Assembly: GCA_026874595.1 (NCBI GenBank) | Contig: CM049307.1 | Location: forward strand, 95,210,330-95,274,329 | DNA from: Sipunculus nudus | Lineage: Eukaryota > Annelida > Sipuncula > Golfingiida > Sipunculidae | Direction: 5' to 3' | Length of the DNA: 64,000 nt | Part shown: positions 21,771 to 34,540 of the stretch, piece by piece | How the letters are laid out: the number at the start of each line of letters is the position of its first letter | How positions within the stretch are numbered: the stretch's first letter is position 1 | The notes under the pieces: model-generated | Database searches by the model: none | What the model was told of the DNA's origin: nothing | What the model saw: only the letters and a program-made list of their open reading frames with translations | Made by a program: the position numbers and the translations under genes

Positions 21771-24111
21771 TACGTCAGATGCAGAACAATAGATAACTTT
21801 CATACCGTCCCGCAGAGGGCAGCACGAGTAATCACTACATGAGCAACAAGAGGAGGTCATTTTCGAGGAGTTATATGTGACGGTAAATTTTTCTCAAGTG
21901 AAACAGTGTCGAGTCTAAATAAACTTACGGTGATTTTTTTAACCCTTTAAAGATTTACAGAGAGCATTGATATGACATTTACTCCTTCCTGAACTCTAAA
22001 TAACGCTGCTCCCTGCATCAGGAAAGTGGTTTCTGTTCACGTGCTGCGAGGTCAAAAAGTCAGGTAACGGAGTCAAGTATTTTGGGGGGACATACTTTTT
22101 ATATTCAAATTTTGGTATTAAAAACAAAACGATCAGGCAAAATCAAGCTAAAATATAATCTTCATAAACTTTCACCGCTGTGACCACGTGTAAAGCAAAA
22201 TCTGAATAAATGGAAAAGTGGTTACAGAATAACGCTGTTTTGAATTTAAGATCCGAGAAAAAGGGACAACGGAAATTTAAAGTTAAATCCGCGGTAGGAC
22301 CTACCACCAGTTCATGCAGTACAGCAAGTCATGCATCACTGTCAACCCTGTACCAGCAGGGAGCTCTGTTGATAAACATCACCATGTGCTGTGTGACATG
22401 CAGGGTTGGAGGGGTAAAGCTGTGCTGCAAGACCCACCGGTAGTCTTCATGACTTAACTTGCTAATTATTCAATTTAATTAAAGAAGCTTAATTACAATT
22501 ATTTTTAGAAAGACAGGATTCATGTTTGCCTTTGTATTCCTTATATTCAGGAGCATTATCAGGAATTTGTCAAATGACTGGTTGCAGGTTAAGCTGCCTA
22601 GTGACAATGAGTTTTACTAGTTCTAAGCTGCATTGTCTGACAGATCCTTATGCCAAGTTTCTTCACGATTGCTTCAGGTTATTTGTTTATACGTTTTATT
22701 TGTTTTGTTAAAACTTTTGTTAAATGGCATACATTTAATCACAACTTTTTAAAAATCAATTTTATATCAGTTTCTCTAAAAGCATATAAGACTTCAATTT
22801 AATATAAATAAAATATATAATATATATAATAAATATCAGCAATGTATTACCATGGAGATAGAATTTATTTTATCTTCATATTATTAATATCCAAGTTAAT
22901 CACTATCCTGATAAACCTAGTCTTGAGAATTTGCTTTGAATGTGCCCCCTCCCCCTCATGACAGCCTGTGTTTTGTCTGAGTGGTCAGCATGCTTTCTCT
23001 GTGCAAACAGTCCTGTGAGTTGAGATGCAGGTTCCCTGTCACAGATATTTTTGTGTCAGATTGGTCAGCATACTGTACAGGCAGGCCAAATCAGCTCAAC
23101 ACAGCAGTAAATAACCATGAGTACTCCACATAACATTGAGCATTGAGACTTGGATTTTCAGCAACAAAGTGAATATTAGTCAGCAGTCTGATATGGAGTA
23201 TCATGTGAATCAGCCCTGTTCTTGAGGATGTACATGTCTAGGTGAATCTGTACAGACTGGCCTACACTGAGATATTTCTCCGTACAGCCGGAACATAATG
23301 CACCTGATGAAAGACATGGAGACGGGGTATAAAGATAACAGACAGCTTTATGCAAGTGTCAGTGATCAAAACCAATGTGAGAACTGCCTTTGCATTTTGT
23401 GTGTGACAACTAACCTGCAACACACCGGCTTTGACAAATGAAAATTTTAAAGATAACTGAAATAAAGCTAATTATTTCATTCTGAAACTTGTAGGTTACT
23501 AAGTCAACATGAAGCATCAAAACTCCCCTTTTGGGGTACATTCATATAACCAAGCTGAGCACATGGCTCGTTTATGTTTACTATAAACAGGCTCAACCCT
23601 CTTTACCCATGCGACTAAGTCATGTGACTTATACCGACAAATTCAAACTGGATATTACCACTGACTGTTGTTTATTCTCTCATATATAACAACAAACAGG
23701 TGAGGAGTTGAGTGTGTTTACTTAGCTCATTTTATTCACAACACATTAATCTTTATCTCACACACAAACTTGATGTATACAGCTTATTTTGAACTTAATA
23801 CCTGCAAAATTGTGTAAAAATACGCCTGAGCTCTGTACTGCATGCACAGACCACTCCCACTGATAGTGTGCTCCCATTGGGCCCTTTATATACCCAGCGT
23901 TCCCCTTTAAGGGTATTGCAACATTTGCAGGTGTTTTTCTGTATATATTTCTGCCCCGATCTAAATTTTTTTCTCATAATAATTGCTATAGCTTTAGCAA
24001 CAATTAGTAAGGTTATTTATGTCATCTTTAGAATTTACTAACTTCTCAGTAACAAATATACTTTCGGGACATGAAATGTGACATTTTTGTAGAAATACCC
24101 ATATATGCATC
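21771..24111. other. Unannotated interval, no recognised gene
   Basis: A plus-strand frame at 22210-22443 starts MEKWLQNNAV and contains a cysteine-rich end (TMCCVTCRVGG...KLCCKTHR); I do not recognise it and the codon context is unconvincing. A frame at 22526-22711 is equally anonymous. A TTTGTCTGAGTGGTCAGCAT motif near 22974 is echoed at 23052. Otherwise AT-rich sequence. Confidence 0.35.
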
Positions 24112-24119
24112 ATCTCGAC

Positions 24120-24995
24120 CACAGGCACTCGTTTTGAGCACTACAATTTCATAGAAACGGTAAACATATTGAGTATGGGCGATATACTCATTATAAGAGA
24201 ACAAGGTAATGAACTCCACCGCTACGCGGGGGAGACAACTTTTTTTTCACAAGTCCGAATTCAGGAGAATTATCCGCTTTACAAGCATGATCACGAGCCT
24301 TTTTGTTGAAAACATCTTTATTTACAAGATGAAACTTCCAAAAATAAAAGTTCTCTACACTAACCGCGAATTCCAGAACGTTTATTCCAGCTGCGACACC
24401 GTCATTTGTCATGTATACATTTACTAGTTGCGGAAGTTGACGTCACCCCGGGCTGAATGGATTTCCCCCCTGAGCTGGCGTCTGTGATTGGCTGCTTGGT
24501 ATCAGTCGTTTTCCACATCTCTTTTCGGCGCACAATTCAAACAACTGTCAAATGGTCAATGAAGTTGAAAATCAGTGGGCATTGCATGCAAACACAACCA
24601 GACCATTATGTCACTTGTTTTGTATACATGAACGTCTGTTCTATAATCATAACATACATTAAGCCCGGGATGACGTCAACTTCCGCAACTAGTAAATGTA
24701 TACATGACAAATGACGGTGTCGCAGCTGAAATAAACGTGCTGGAATTCGCGGTTAGTGTGGGGAACTTTTATATTTGGAAGTTTAATCTTGTAAATAAAG
24801 ATGTTTTCGACAAAAAGGCGAGCGATCATGCTTGTAAAGCCGACAATTCTCCTGAATTCGGACTTGTGAAAAAAAGTTGTCTTTCCCGCGTAGCGGTGGA
24901 GTTCATTACCTTGTTCTCTTATAATGGGTATATCGCCCATACTCAACATGTTTACCGTTTCTCGGCCATTGTAGTGCTGGAAACGAGTGCCTGTG
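24120..24995. mobile_element. hAT-like foldback MITE with about 335-bp inverted arms
   Basis: Arms 24120-24454 and 24662-24995 are reverse complements at high identity, with a 207-bp unique loop. The ends are CACAGGCACTCG and CGAGTGCCTGTG. The flanks are ATCTCGAC (24112-24119) and ATCTCGTC (24996-25003), a 7-of-8 match expected for the 8-bp target duplication of hAT-superfamily transposition. No transposase is encoded in the loop. Each arm contains a matching short frame starting MTNDGVAA. Confidence 0.8.
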
Positions 24996-25014
24996 ATCTC
25001 GTCCTGAATAAAGG

Positions 25015-25017
<3 letters not shown>

Positions 25018-25067
<50 letters not shown>

Positions 25068-25072
25068 ATATA
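25018..25072. repeat. (TA)n microsatellite
   Basis: TA run with one T interruption, immediately beyond the hAT-like element. Confidence 0.95.
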
Positions 25073-25079
25073 TCGAAAA

Positions 25080-25520
25080 TTACGATAAACAGTGACGCCA
25101 TAAGGGGCTGTGTTTAGAGCCGGCAGAAAGGAAAATACCAGCGAGCACTTAGAGTGTTACTTTCTCGTCAGTTTTGGACCTTTTTCCGATAATTTCAGTG
25201 GTGTCAGATATTCAACAGATTTTATACAGATTTAATACGGACTGTCTCCAGTTTGCCTTTGGATAATTACTATTTATGTGGATTATTGGTTTTAAAAGAC
25301 TCTTCTTGAGCTGTGACAGTGGTATCCAGGTTTAGAGCCAAGGAACCGGACACTGGTATTTTTTATTTTATTGTTATACTGTGTAATTGTATTGATTTGG
25401 TGTATTGTAATGTTAGGATCGTTCTAAGAATAAATTATGATTATTTGTTCACAAAAAAACACTGACTTCTTTATTCATTCCCCTAGACATTTCACACTGA
25501 CTAGTGTTACAGATTCTGTT
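25080..25520 (+). repeat. Possible solo LTR fragment
   Basis: The stretch has an LTR-like look: an AATAAA signal near 25429, a pyrimidine-rich tail and a terminal ...TAGTGTTACA end near 25520. The left end is not defined and no partner LTR, primer-binding site or coding region is present. It could equally be unrelated unique DNA. Confidence 0.25.
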
Positions 25521-27480
25521 TTTTTTATCTTCGTAAAAAAATGTGCTGATCACGATTACGTGATCTGTAGTTTCTAGGTTCCGTAATAATAATAATAATA
25601 ATAATAATATATATGTAACAACTTTACTTGGTTCTGTTGCATATTTTGTAGAAAAACTACATATTCATCTTTTGTTATACCTTTTTTAAAGCTAATCATT
25701 CATCTACAGTTTTTAAAGAGTTTATGTGACCTCTGCGTATACATATTTAATGAAATGTAGGCAATTCCAATTACGGAAATTTTTAATAACGCCTGTGTGG
25801 CAGTCAATGGGCTTATATTGTTTTCAAATAACTGTTAGTAAACACGGTACATGCGTTAATGGTAACAAACAGAAAAGCCATTTATCTAAGGTGGTTCGAT
25901 ATGTGCGGACGCTAATTTTTTAAATAGTTACACAATGCCCTTGGCAGGCTCTGCTTTGTCTGACTGGCTGTCGAATGTCCTTGTTGTATGTGTGTGGATA
26001 ATTTTGGCGGGCCCCCCACCTGTCATAAACACGTGGATATAAATAACCCGAGAACCTTTGTGAGGCGGGATCCGCAAGTTTTGCTTATTTAAGTAAAAGA
26101 TTCAAGGAATCAACTTTAGTTAATAGACTTCAGATAACGGAATAGGCCCCTTTAATCGCTCGTGGCGGTGAATTTCCCGGTGTTTTCCCAGTGTCACAAA
26201 GGATCTGGTCAAGTTTCGATATTCGCCATGCTGATGCCCGTACGCTTCAGGAATAATCAATGATAGGCCTACATATGAAGCCAACGGTCACGGCGTCGAG
26301 GTATGTCACTCAATTTCTATAAATGATCGATCATATATAGCGTGTACGTATCAATACAGAGACTCCTGATGATAACCACACGGTATGTATGTAAACTGTA
26401 TCGTCACAGCGGTGTATTAGTAGTCTATAAGCACGATAAAAGTATGGTCACTCCCACAGGGACTGAACCATCCTAAGTCCGATGACCTATATGACATTCC
26501 GACTTCTGTTTCGTCGCCTCCCCGAACAAAGAGCTATTCAATAGAGTATGATATGTTCGAATATTTAAGGATACGTGCGGGGGAATCTGAAGACGTGCGA
26601 TCCTGTATTTTACCTGGCTGGGGGCTATTTAACCTATTAAACCTATATGTAATCAAAATTTCTATGATGGAATCTCTATCAACTGCTATAAAACTTCCCA
26701 GAAAAGGCAACTTATATAGACTCTTTCCATTTTGCCACGTTTCGTCATCCCGTAATATCCATTAACATCGCTAGTGACGGACTTTAAAACTGGATGTGAG
26801 GTCGCGATGGCTTAGTTAATGTGAGGTGGGCGAAAGATATAACTTTGAAAACCTTGAAAGTAAATTTGTTTCTGGTATACCAGTTCTTATAAAAATATGA
26901 ACGTTTTCCCACCATTATGGAACATTTTAATCAAATAAATCACATAAACTCCTTTGCTGTTCACAGTTTATTAATGAATTTCCCTGAATTTGTAATGCAT
27001 TACAATCCTGGTAAAAAATTGTTCCAAAGAATGTTAAAATCATAATTTTAGCAGAATGAATTCACTCTATTTTTTAAATAAATAGATAGCAATTGTCTCA
27101 TAGGTTTATAGTTCCGGAATCATACCTTTTGCATTGAATTATAAAACATTGAATAATCGGAGATTATATAATAAATTATATGATTGTTTGTGTAAAATAC
27201 TAACATTATATCAGTGACTAAATACGCGAATCACGAGAACTTTTTCATGGTCCCAATTTTATGATTGCTTGGCGAAAACTGAGACATTGCTGCGATCCGA
27301 TCTGCTGGCAGGGGTCAGTGAGACTTTGTAACATCAGTTGTATGATCCAATGAAAAAAAAGTGGTTCGGCAACATTAAACACCATAAGTGGTTTCACTTT
27401 AAAATTGCTTGAAATCGTAGATGTCTAAAATTACAAAATATTGGTTACTAGAGATTATTTTTTGTTTAAAGAGTTCAGAC
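25521..27480. other. Unannotated interval with an (AAT)n tract
   Basis: Contains an (AAT)n run at about 25585-25610. Frames at 25726-25923 and 26553-26765 are short and unrecognised. No element ends or RNA genes seen. Confidence 0.4.
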
Positions 27481-29440
27481 AGACCTTTTTGGGCACTTGA
27501 CGGTAGATATTACACTTGATCTTTCGGCTGTATTGGACACAATCTGTCATGGTATTTTACAAATACGTAAAACCTGTTTGCTATAACCGGGAAAACTCTG
27601 GACATTTTTTTTTCAAAATGAGAGGTCATAAACTGGCATCTATCATGGAGAAAAAAGTCCTAGCCAGTAACGCTGAAATATGGTACCCAACGTAGATCAT
27701 TTTTGGGGCCCGAGTTTTTCATCACATGCATGAGGCCACAAGAGCACATCACTCTGAATCACCGTCAGGCCCACAAGTCAAGCCCATCGTACACGTAACG
27801 AAAATTTGAATAAGGTATGATAAGAAGCAGTATACGACACGAAATCTCAGCTTCTTTGCTTCCTATCGCAACATGTATGTTGAAAGACGAAATAAAGTCT
27901 TACGATCTCGGCTTTTTTTGTATCGTATCCAAATTTCATAACTTGTACACTGGGTGTAGGCGGCATAGTTATTGGATTGTAGTATCCTATTTTATATTTC
28001 CTGTTCGTAGCGCATAAATTCAGTTTTCTGAGATGTATAGGACCAGTTGTTTAAGGGTAGTCATGTTACTGATCAGTATTCGATGTTATATATGCCATCT
28101 GCTTTTGCACCAAATTCAAATAGTGTATGGAAAAAATACAATACGAATCTTTGTAGGTCTGTCCCACTTGGAAGACTCTGCAGACGAATACGCGCGATTA
28201 GGCGGTCGCCTCATAGTCGCTGAAAAAAACAGGCGACAGGACCTCTGCTACGAAATTGGTTTACGACAAGCTACAAATGGTTGACGACTGTCTGAAGAAA
28301 AGCTATGACAAGCTGCCGACAATCGGCGACACAGTCGCCGCAACAAAGAACAATCACCTACGATAACCTACGACCACATCTACGACACTCTACGACCATA
28401 CTATAGACAACCTACGACACCAGAATCCATGCTACTTCCAACCGCGAAAAGCTTTGGCGAGTCTCTATCATGTGCTATGATAGGAGCCGGACACAAGAAT
28501 GGGCCTTGTTTCATGTAAAAACAGCGCACGACAACACACACGACTACCCGCGTCAGCTGGCGACAGCCTACGACAGCACCTACGCCAGCAGAAGACAGGT
28601 TTCGCTCACTGGCGACAAAAAAAGCTGTCGCCTGAGAATTTTGAATATGTTGAAAATCCAGAGGCGACAGCTTCGAGGTCACGCGTCATGAGGCGACTTC
28701 ATACGACTACAGGCGACTCCCCGGCAACCATGACGCGACAGCCTAGTCGCCTGTAGAGTCGCCTAAGTGGGACAGCCTCATTGGTATTTACGATACGATT
28801 TTGCGATTTGAAATTACCAAATCGTATCTTATCTAATATTCGTAACTTTGGGGCTAGGCCTAACGCTGATGACGCGCAGATCTACCCATCGCATCGTCCC
28901 GTCGCTTTTTGCGAGAGTGATGCTCTCTAGAGCATCGAGAAATGCCTTGGAAAAAATCAAACGGTGGAAAACATCGATACTCCAAGACTTTACCGAGAAA
29001 AAGCTAAATTGATAATGATATCTATAAAGTACAGCTCCCTTTCGATAAATCAAGTTATGATAAAGGTGGTGACTCCCTAGTCGAACAGACAATTACGCTA
29101 AATCATCTTGAGGATGAATCTGGTTTTGATATTAAAAATGGATAAGCATAAACTCAATGTGGCGAACAGGAAATACGGAATATCAGGATTGTCTGTTGGT
29201 GTCTAACAACCTCCGGAACTTAATCCTTGATGAACGGACTTGCAAATTTAAGTTTAGTTACAAGATAAGATGATGAATAAGCCTCTTGATATTCAAAATA
29301 TAGCAAACCTGGTATGATCAGAACATCTTGCCGTTTTCATATTATATCAATCCTTGAAGAACTGCACCGGCTGCCCCGAGTTATCGTGTTCGGTGTCAAG
29401 ATCCTCATGATCACATATAAAGCTTTGCGTGTGTCACGGA
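27480..29440 (+). pseudogene. CR1-like LINE reverse transcriptase remnant, split by a TIR element
   Basis: Plus-strand islands: ITLDLSAVLDTICHGILQI (about 27510-27570, RT motif A); NADDAQIYPSHRPVAF followed by ALEKIKRWKTSILQDF (about 28855-29000, the ADD of motif C kept); then ILEELHRLPRVIVFGVKILM (about 29350-29415), a C-terminal post-RT segment. The intervening parts are frameshifted or missing and 28155-28778 is an inserted element. The order and spacing fit a single dead LINE. Confidence 0.7.
28155..28778. mobile_element. 624-bp non-autonomous DNA element with TIRs and many CTACGAC motifs
   Basis: Left end AGGTCTGTCCCACTTGGAAG pairs with the right end (reverse complement AGGCTGTCCCACTTAGGCGA). 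Pairing extends for about 35 bp with mismatches. The interior is crowded with CTACGAC, GGCGACAG and ACGACA motifs in both directions, which would act as sub-terminal transposase-binding repeats in known DNA transposons. No target duplication is clear (flanks ATCTTTGT and CATTGGTA). It lies inside the LINE remnant, so it inserted later. Confidence 0.7.
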
Positions 29441-29959
29441 ATTTTTTGGAAATGTATAGCCCAAACTGAGATCTCACACTTTTTTTGACAATTACATTGC
29501 CCGTTTTAATTATTTAAACTTCAAAATATGATGAAAGGTCATTCCATTACAAAAATTCACTCCCAAAGAACACCAGTGAAAGTGAATCTTAAATTCGTCA
29601 AAAAAAAGGACTAAAACATAATTTTGAAAATAAAAAAAATTAACAATATCACGGACTGTCCTTACAGTTTGATTACGCGAATCATTTTCAATTAGGTCTT
29701 GCTTAATGAGAGCTATTTTATAATGACTGTCTTAGATGGTCTTAATTTAACGTAGGTGATTTTTCATTCTTATGCCACCTGGTTGCCCTCATGCTATTTT
29801 CATCTAAATTTTCTTACATCTACATCTTATTTTACTCTCTTTGAAATCTCTATCTTGTGCAACTAGTGACTTTTTTCTTAAAATTTCTCGTCGGTCAGAT
29901 TCTTGGCCCTGTGTACACAATGCGATACCATGATCTCATTGATCTAATTACAATTCTTT

Positions 29960-30850
29960 GCTCTGAGTCAGCCCTTGAGGAATCCCTTAGATAATCATGC
30001 CCTACAAAGCGGGGGTTAAAACAAAGGAGATTTTGGACGACGGCAGTGTATAATTACCGCTGCATGAGGAGCGCATATATATCGAATTGCAGATTTTTTG
30101 GTGAGGGCCAATCACGAACAGCTCGAATCTAATCAGGATTACAGTGTACGCCCTCAGGGGACACAATATGTCCTAAGAAAGAAACACTTTTGAAAGAGTA
30201 AACACTTCAGCATCTCAAAATCTCTGAAGAACTTGTATGAGCTTTGATAATGCAGAATCAAAGGTTTTGCCAAAACATATGACATAATCTATAAAAACTA
30301 AGCAGGTTTGCCAAAGCTATCCCTGTAAGACTCTTTCCAGTCACTCACAACATTTTCAGGTGCATTACACAATCCAAAAGGTAACACTTGAAGTTAAATA
30401 ATCCTTTCTGTGTCACGAAAGCTGACTTGTGCTAATCCTATTTGGCCATCGGGAACTGCCAGTATCCAGATGCCAAATCGAGGGTTCTGAACCACCCAGT
30501 TTCAGCTAAAGTTTCTAGACAATCGTCTTTTCTAGGTAGCAGGTATGAATTATTTTTGGTGACTTTATTGAGGCGTCTATAGTCCACGAAAGCATTTTCT
30601 CAAGCTAATCCTCAACTATCCTTTTTTGGCCTAAGGGGTCCTACGAGCTAGTTGTTTAATGGGTTTCGCATTACCTGTGTCAATAGTTTGCTCAACAAGG
30701 TTTTTGCGACCAAGTCTACCTCTAGGAGCTAAGAACACATCTTGATACTTAACTATTATATCAGCTAAAGACAAATAATGCATCCCGTCAAGATCATTTG
30801 ATGCATTCTCAAGGAGGGGCTTCAAATGCTCTGGGACAATATGTTCAGTA
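29960..30850 (-). pseudogene. Ty3/gypsy reverse transcriptase (second gypsy copy), decayed
   Basis: Downstream on the minus strand from 30825 the frame gives LSLADIIVKYQDVFLAPRGR, then VEQTIDTGNAKPIKQLARR, the N-terminal lead of gypsy RTs. Broken frames to about 30090 include LDLASGYWQFPMAK, then FLGHIVSPEGVHCNPD and IRAVRDWPSPKN. The RNase H and integrase expected next are absent, so the copy is 3'-truncated near 29960. Stops and frameshifts rule out function. It is a different lineage from the Gmr1-like element because its RT follows the protease linker directly. Confidence 0.8.
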
Positions 30851-30879
30851 TTCTTGTGATTCGTGTCTGCGGGGATGCC

Positions 30880-31560
30880 TAAAGTGGGTACACCTGCTAT
30901 ATTGCCATGAAAATAGCAACCGGCTTATTTGCATCTATCCTAACGGGATTTGAGTTAGGGTTTATTACTGTTACAGGAACCTCACTCTTCGTGGCATCAA
31001 CTACTGCTGAACTCACGAACAATCCAGATTGTCTCACATATTCTATATTTGGCTCTACTATACCAGCTTGTGGTGTGTTGTCACCTTGGAGCGATTTGAT
31101 CTGAGCTTCATGTATTGCTGGGACATCTCTTACAGTTTGCATATGGATTGATAATCTGATGGTGTGCTGTGAAACAGGGGGTGTTTGACACCCTCAACTG
31201 TCAGATCGTGATTCTTAAAGTCTAAAGAACCTTTCAGTTTTTTTTCAAAACACCTTTGCCTATAAGTGCCGCGTCTAACGAGGTTGCCACTATGAAGAAG
31301 TGTTCAAATTCTCACCGGCAATCTCAATTTTAAAATCCCCCCCCCCCTTGGTAGGCATACTCGTACCTGAGATCATGAAATTTTCTTCTCTACTAGGGTT
31401 AGTCTGGGTTTCCTATTTGAAGGGAGAAGCTCATACAGTTTCTTACTCAGGATGCTGTAGGATCACCCTGTATCGACGAGGAAATGCACTCCTTTCTCAC
31501 AGAGTTTGCCTTCCAGAAAATACCCCTCTTGGTTACCTGGTCTAAAGATGAGGTACCTGA
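30880..31560 (-). pseudogene. Gypsy aspartic protease and protease-RT linker
   Basis: Minus-strand reading gives GYFLEGKLCEKGVHFLVDTG, in which LVDTG is the retropepsin active-site motif, followed by a stop. Then come LYELLPSNRKPRLTLV and, after frame changes, the linker VPAIHEAQIKSLQGDN and GIVEPNIEYVRQSGLFVSSA that precedes RT in gypsy pol. It is continuous with gag above and RT below. Confidence 0.75.
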
Positions 31561-31639
31561 TCTAGCTTTCGCTTTCTCAAAGTCTCTGTTCTGTCTCTGG
31601 TTCCGGAAGCTCTTTCTCCCGGAGTTTGTCCATTTACCT

Positions 31640-32856
31640 ATAGATGTACCTCTAAAATTGTTCATCCTGTCCTCTTTATGTGGACAAAATCTAGCCAAAT
31701 GGTCTGGAGCACCACAGGTAAAACACAGTTTATCTTTTCTGGCTTTACCTAATTCAACTTCTGACCACTAATTTCGAAACCCATTAGGAACCCTCTCCCA
31801 CTGGGATGCTTGGTCACTTTTTGTTTATCTCCCTAAATTCATCTGTGCCATGGCATACCGAAGAGCCTTAACTTCCTTTTCACACTTGATCAGCTCCCTT
31901 TGTAACTTATTTCCGAATTCAGAACTTGCCCATTTACTACTTGGGGACTCTTCATGCAACACTGCTGCCTTCGGCTTAGGGATATTCTTATGAGTAATAT
32001 CTGAGTCTACCGCGTCGTTTTCTACGGCAAGGGATATAGCCATCCGAATTGAGCTTGGCTGGGAAAATTGTACATGTTTTCTAAGTCCTACATACCCTAT
32101 TCCTATTTAGAAACGCTCTATTGTCATCTCTTCCTTTTCCTCAGTGGGGTAACTAGGGTGAGCCAAAGCGACTAGTATTCTTTTGGAATACCCATTTTCT
32201 TGTAAGGTCTCGTCCCTTTTCTTTCTACTTGAACGCAACTCTGACAAGATTGTAATCTGTTTGTCCTTAGGGAAAAATTCCGCTCTAATGCGCTTTTCAA
32301 AACATTGAAATCACACGTATCCTCTGAAGGGGTATCACCTGGAACTTTCTGTGCAGCCCCTCTAAAACTAGCTACTAACGGAAAAGTTTTTTTTCCGCAT
32401 TGTTCCAACGATTCCAGGCTGCTATAAGCTCAAAGTGACCCATGTAACCTACAAAAGCAACTGATTCCCTATCATTTGTATCTAGATGCCTCATGGGCAG
32501 CCTACTACTTTTGTAGGATACTGCATTCAAAATATTACTTTGATTCTTCGGGGTAGAAGTAAAAAAATTGTTGATTCCCTTGATAGTTTCTACCTATTCC
32601 CTCCTTCAGAGTTATCCTGTTGGCGGTATTTCTATCATGAGCTGAAGTCCTAACAAAATTTCCATACTCATGGGCACATTTTTGATTACGAGCCTGTGGT
32701 TGATCCTCATAAGGTGGATCATCGATCCGAAAATCTCTTTCTCCGTGAGATTGATACCTCAACTGAGCCTGACACGTCCTACCCATCTAATCATGAGCCT
32801 GATTTTTTTTCAAACTCACTATGAGCATGATATCTGCAATTTGCATCTGCCATGTT
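31640..32856 (-). pseudogene. Gypsy gag with zinc knuckle
   Basis: A start codon at 32856-32854 opens MADANCRYHAHSEFEKKSGS before a stop. Later pieces read SRLPMRHLDTNDRESVAFVG, then GHFELIAAWNRW, LVASFRGAAQKVPGDTPSED and LKSALERNFSLRTNRL, the capsid-like region of gypsy Gag. A coiled-coil segment and the zinc knuckle CFTCGAPDHLARFC (CX2CX4HX4C, near 31690-31710) follow. Gag packages the element RNA. Multiple frame breaks. No flanking LTR is convincingly identified upstream (32857-33760). Confidence 0.78.
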
Positions 32857-33769
32857 GTTTCCATAACTTGTGTATTTTCTTATTGGATGTTCAGATGCTG
32901 TTGCTTTTGTTTCTGTGTTTTTATATGTATTGGATGGGGTATTCTATTTCAATTACACATGAATCTGAAGTCTCTCTACCATCCAAGGTGATGATGGTAT
33001 CATTAGCTATTGCCTTATTTGTTTTGTGTACAAGCTTCTCTGTTATAATCTCACACTGTAATCTCATGTGACAGTGGTGGGACCCTATTTAGTGAGCTCT
33101 CCTTTAGTAATATCATTTCCCGATGTAGATTCATGTATTTTAGTTAGGGGTCCACTGTCCATGAAATACGTCAATGTATGCTGATTATCTCTTAAGTCAA
33201 AGATAAACCTCATCCACTGAATATAGAAAGCCAAGTCCTGAATACCAATAAAATACTTAGTACTCAGCAACTGTTTGCAGGCTCTCTTTAGTACAATCCA
33301 CAGGCTGCGTTTTGGAAGCGTTGGTCTCCACATTACCGTAACTTAATAACTGTAGCAAATTACTAAACAGTGTCACATTGATTTTTATTTGAGAATTTGT
33401 GCAACAATGTTATTTCTCTTCTAGTGTGCAACTGAAAATTCAGTTCTCCTGTCTCAAGATTGTCTAACTCTTCTACCTAAGCTATCTCTAAAACTATTAT
33501 GTAATCTGTGTGATTTCTTACATATAATCCATATCTAGTCTCTTCCTGCTCCATGAAGAAAGAGAATGCAATGCCAGGTACTTCCTAACCTGGCAAAATA
33601 CCAGTAACACAAGTCCTTTACCTTGCGCTTTCCTGTAACATTCTCAGTGCTGTGCAACATAATGTCAAATTACATGAGGTAATTAAACAAAGACAAATCC
33701 CGTAAGAACACCGAAATCTTTAGCGGGCCTGGGGAAAAATAAAAAAAAAGGCAGGAACTGATGAAACAC
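32857..33769. other. Upstream flank of the second gypsy copy, LTR not established
   Basis: GGGTCCCACCACTGTCAC on the minus strand (about 33090-33070) resembles the post-LTR/primer-binding zone of some gypsy elements, but its leading TGG is mutated and no second LTR exists for comparison. The frames at 32670-33071 (plus) and 33085-33333 (minus) are unrecognised. Confidence 0.3.
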
Positions 33770-34540
33770 TCAATGATCAATATGCATTGAAAGTATCATG
33801 TTCATCAATGCATTAGCTATTAAGATGAAGCAGTTACGATTTTTGCCCTGATAAATAACGACCGCTTCATCTGAGGGTTTCAAAAATAGAGAAAAAAAAT
33901 TGCATATAATTCGAAAAAATACAGTTGGTGCCACCAGTCTATGAGAATTGATGGAACACTCCATGATCAATATGCATAAAACGAATCATGGCGATCAATG
34001 CATTCGTTATTCAGATACTGTAGCTTTTGTATCAATTTTTTATTATGTTGGGGTATTAGGGTCTATATAGCTCAGAGGAAATCTGTAACAGAGACCTAAT
34101 TACAGGTTTCGAAGGAGATTTTACCTGGACCTCCGTTGATGTCAAGGTAGCATATTCAAGGTCTAACGGTTATGAATGTTAAAGGACGACCGCTTCATTT
34201 GATTGTCACAAAAAAAAGAGAAAAAAATGCGTAAAAATCGCGCCAACAGTCTGCAGGAACTGATGAAACACTCCATGATCACTAAGCGTGCAAAGAATCA
34301 TGGCGATCAATTCATTAATTCATTATTTATTCAGATACTGAAGCTGTCGTATAAAGTTTTAATTATTCCGGGGTGGGGGGGGGGGGTTAGGGGGGGTAGG
34401 GGGGGTACTTACAATCCCCACAGCTCGGAGGATATTGGGTAACAGAGACCTAATTTCAGGTTTCCAAAGAGATTTTTAAAGACCTCCTTGGATGTACAGT
34501 AAGAAACTTCTAGTCAACAAGGACACCCTAACTACAATAT
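33770..34540 (-). repeat. Tandem units of the 6.3-8.9 kb repeat family, inverted
   Basis: Phrases such as CAGGAACTGATGAAACACTC with ATGATCAATATGCAT and TAGCTCAGAGGAAATCTGTA are reverse complements of the units at 6400-7800. At least two units are present (about 33750-34010 and 34240-34500). G-runs at 34370-34405. Confidence 0.75.

Noticed and set aside
24191-24412. Independent gene encoding MTNDGVAAGINVL...
   Set aside because: It lies wholly in an inverted arm of the hAT-like element and has a mirror copy in the other arm.
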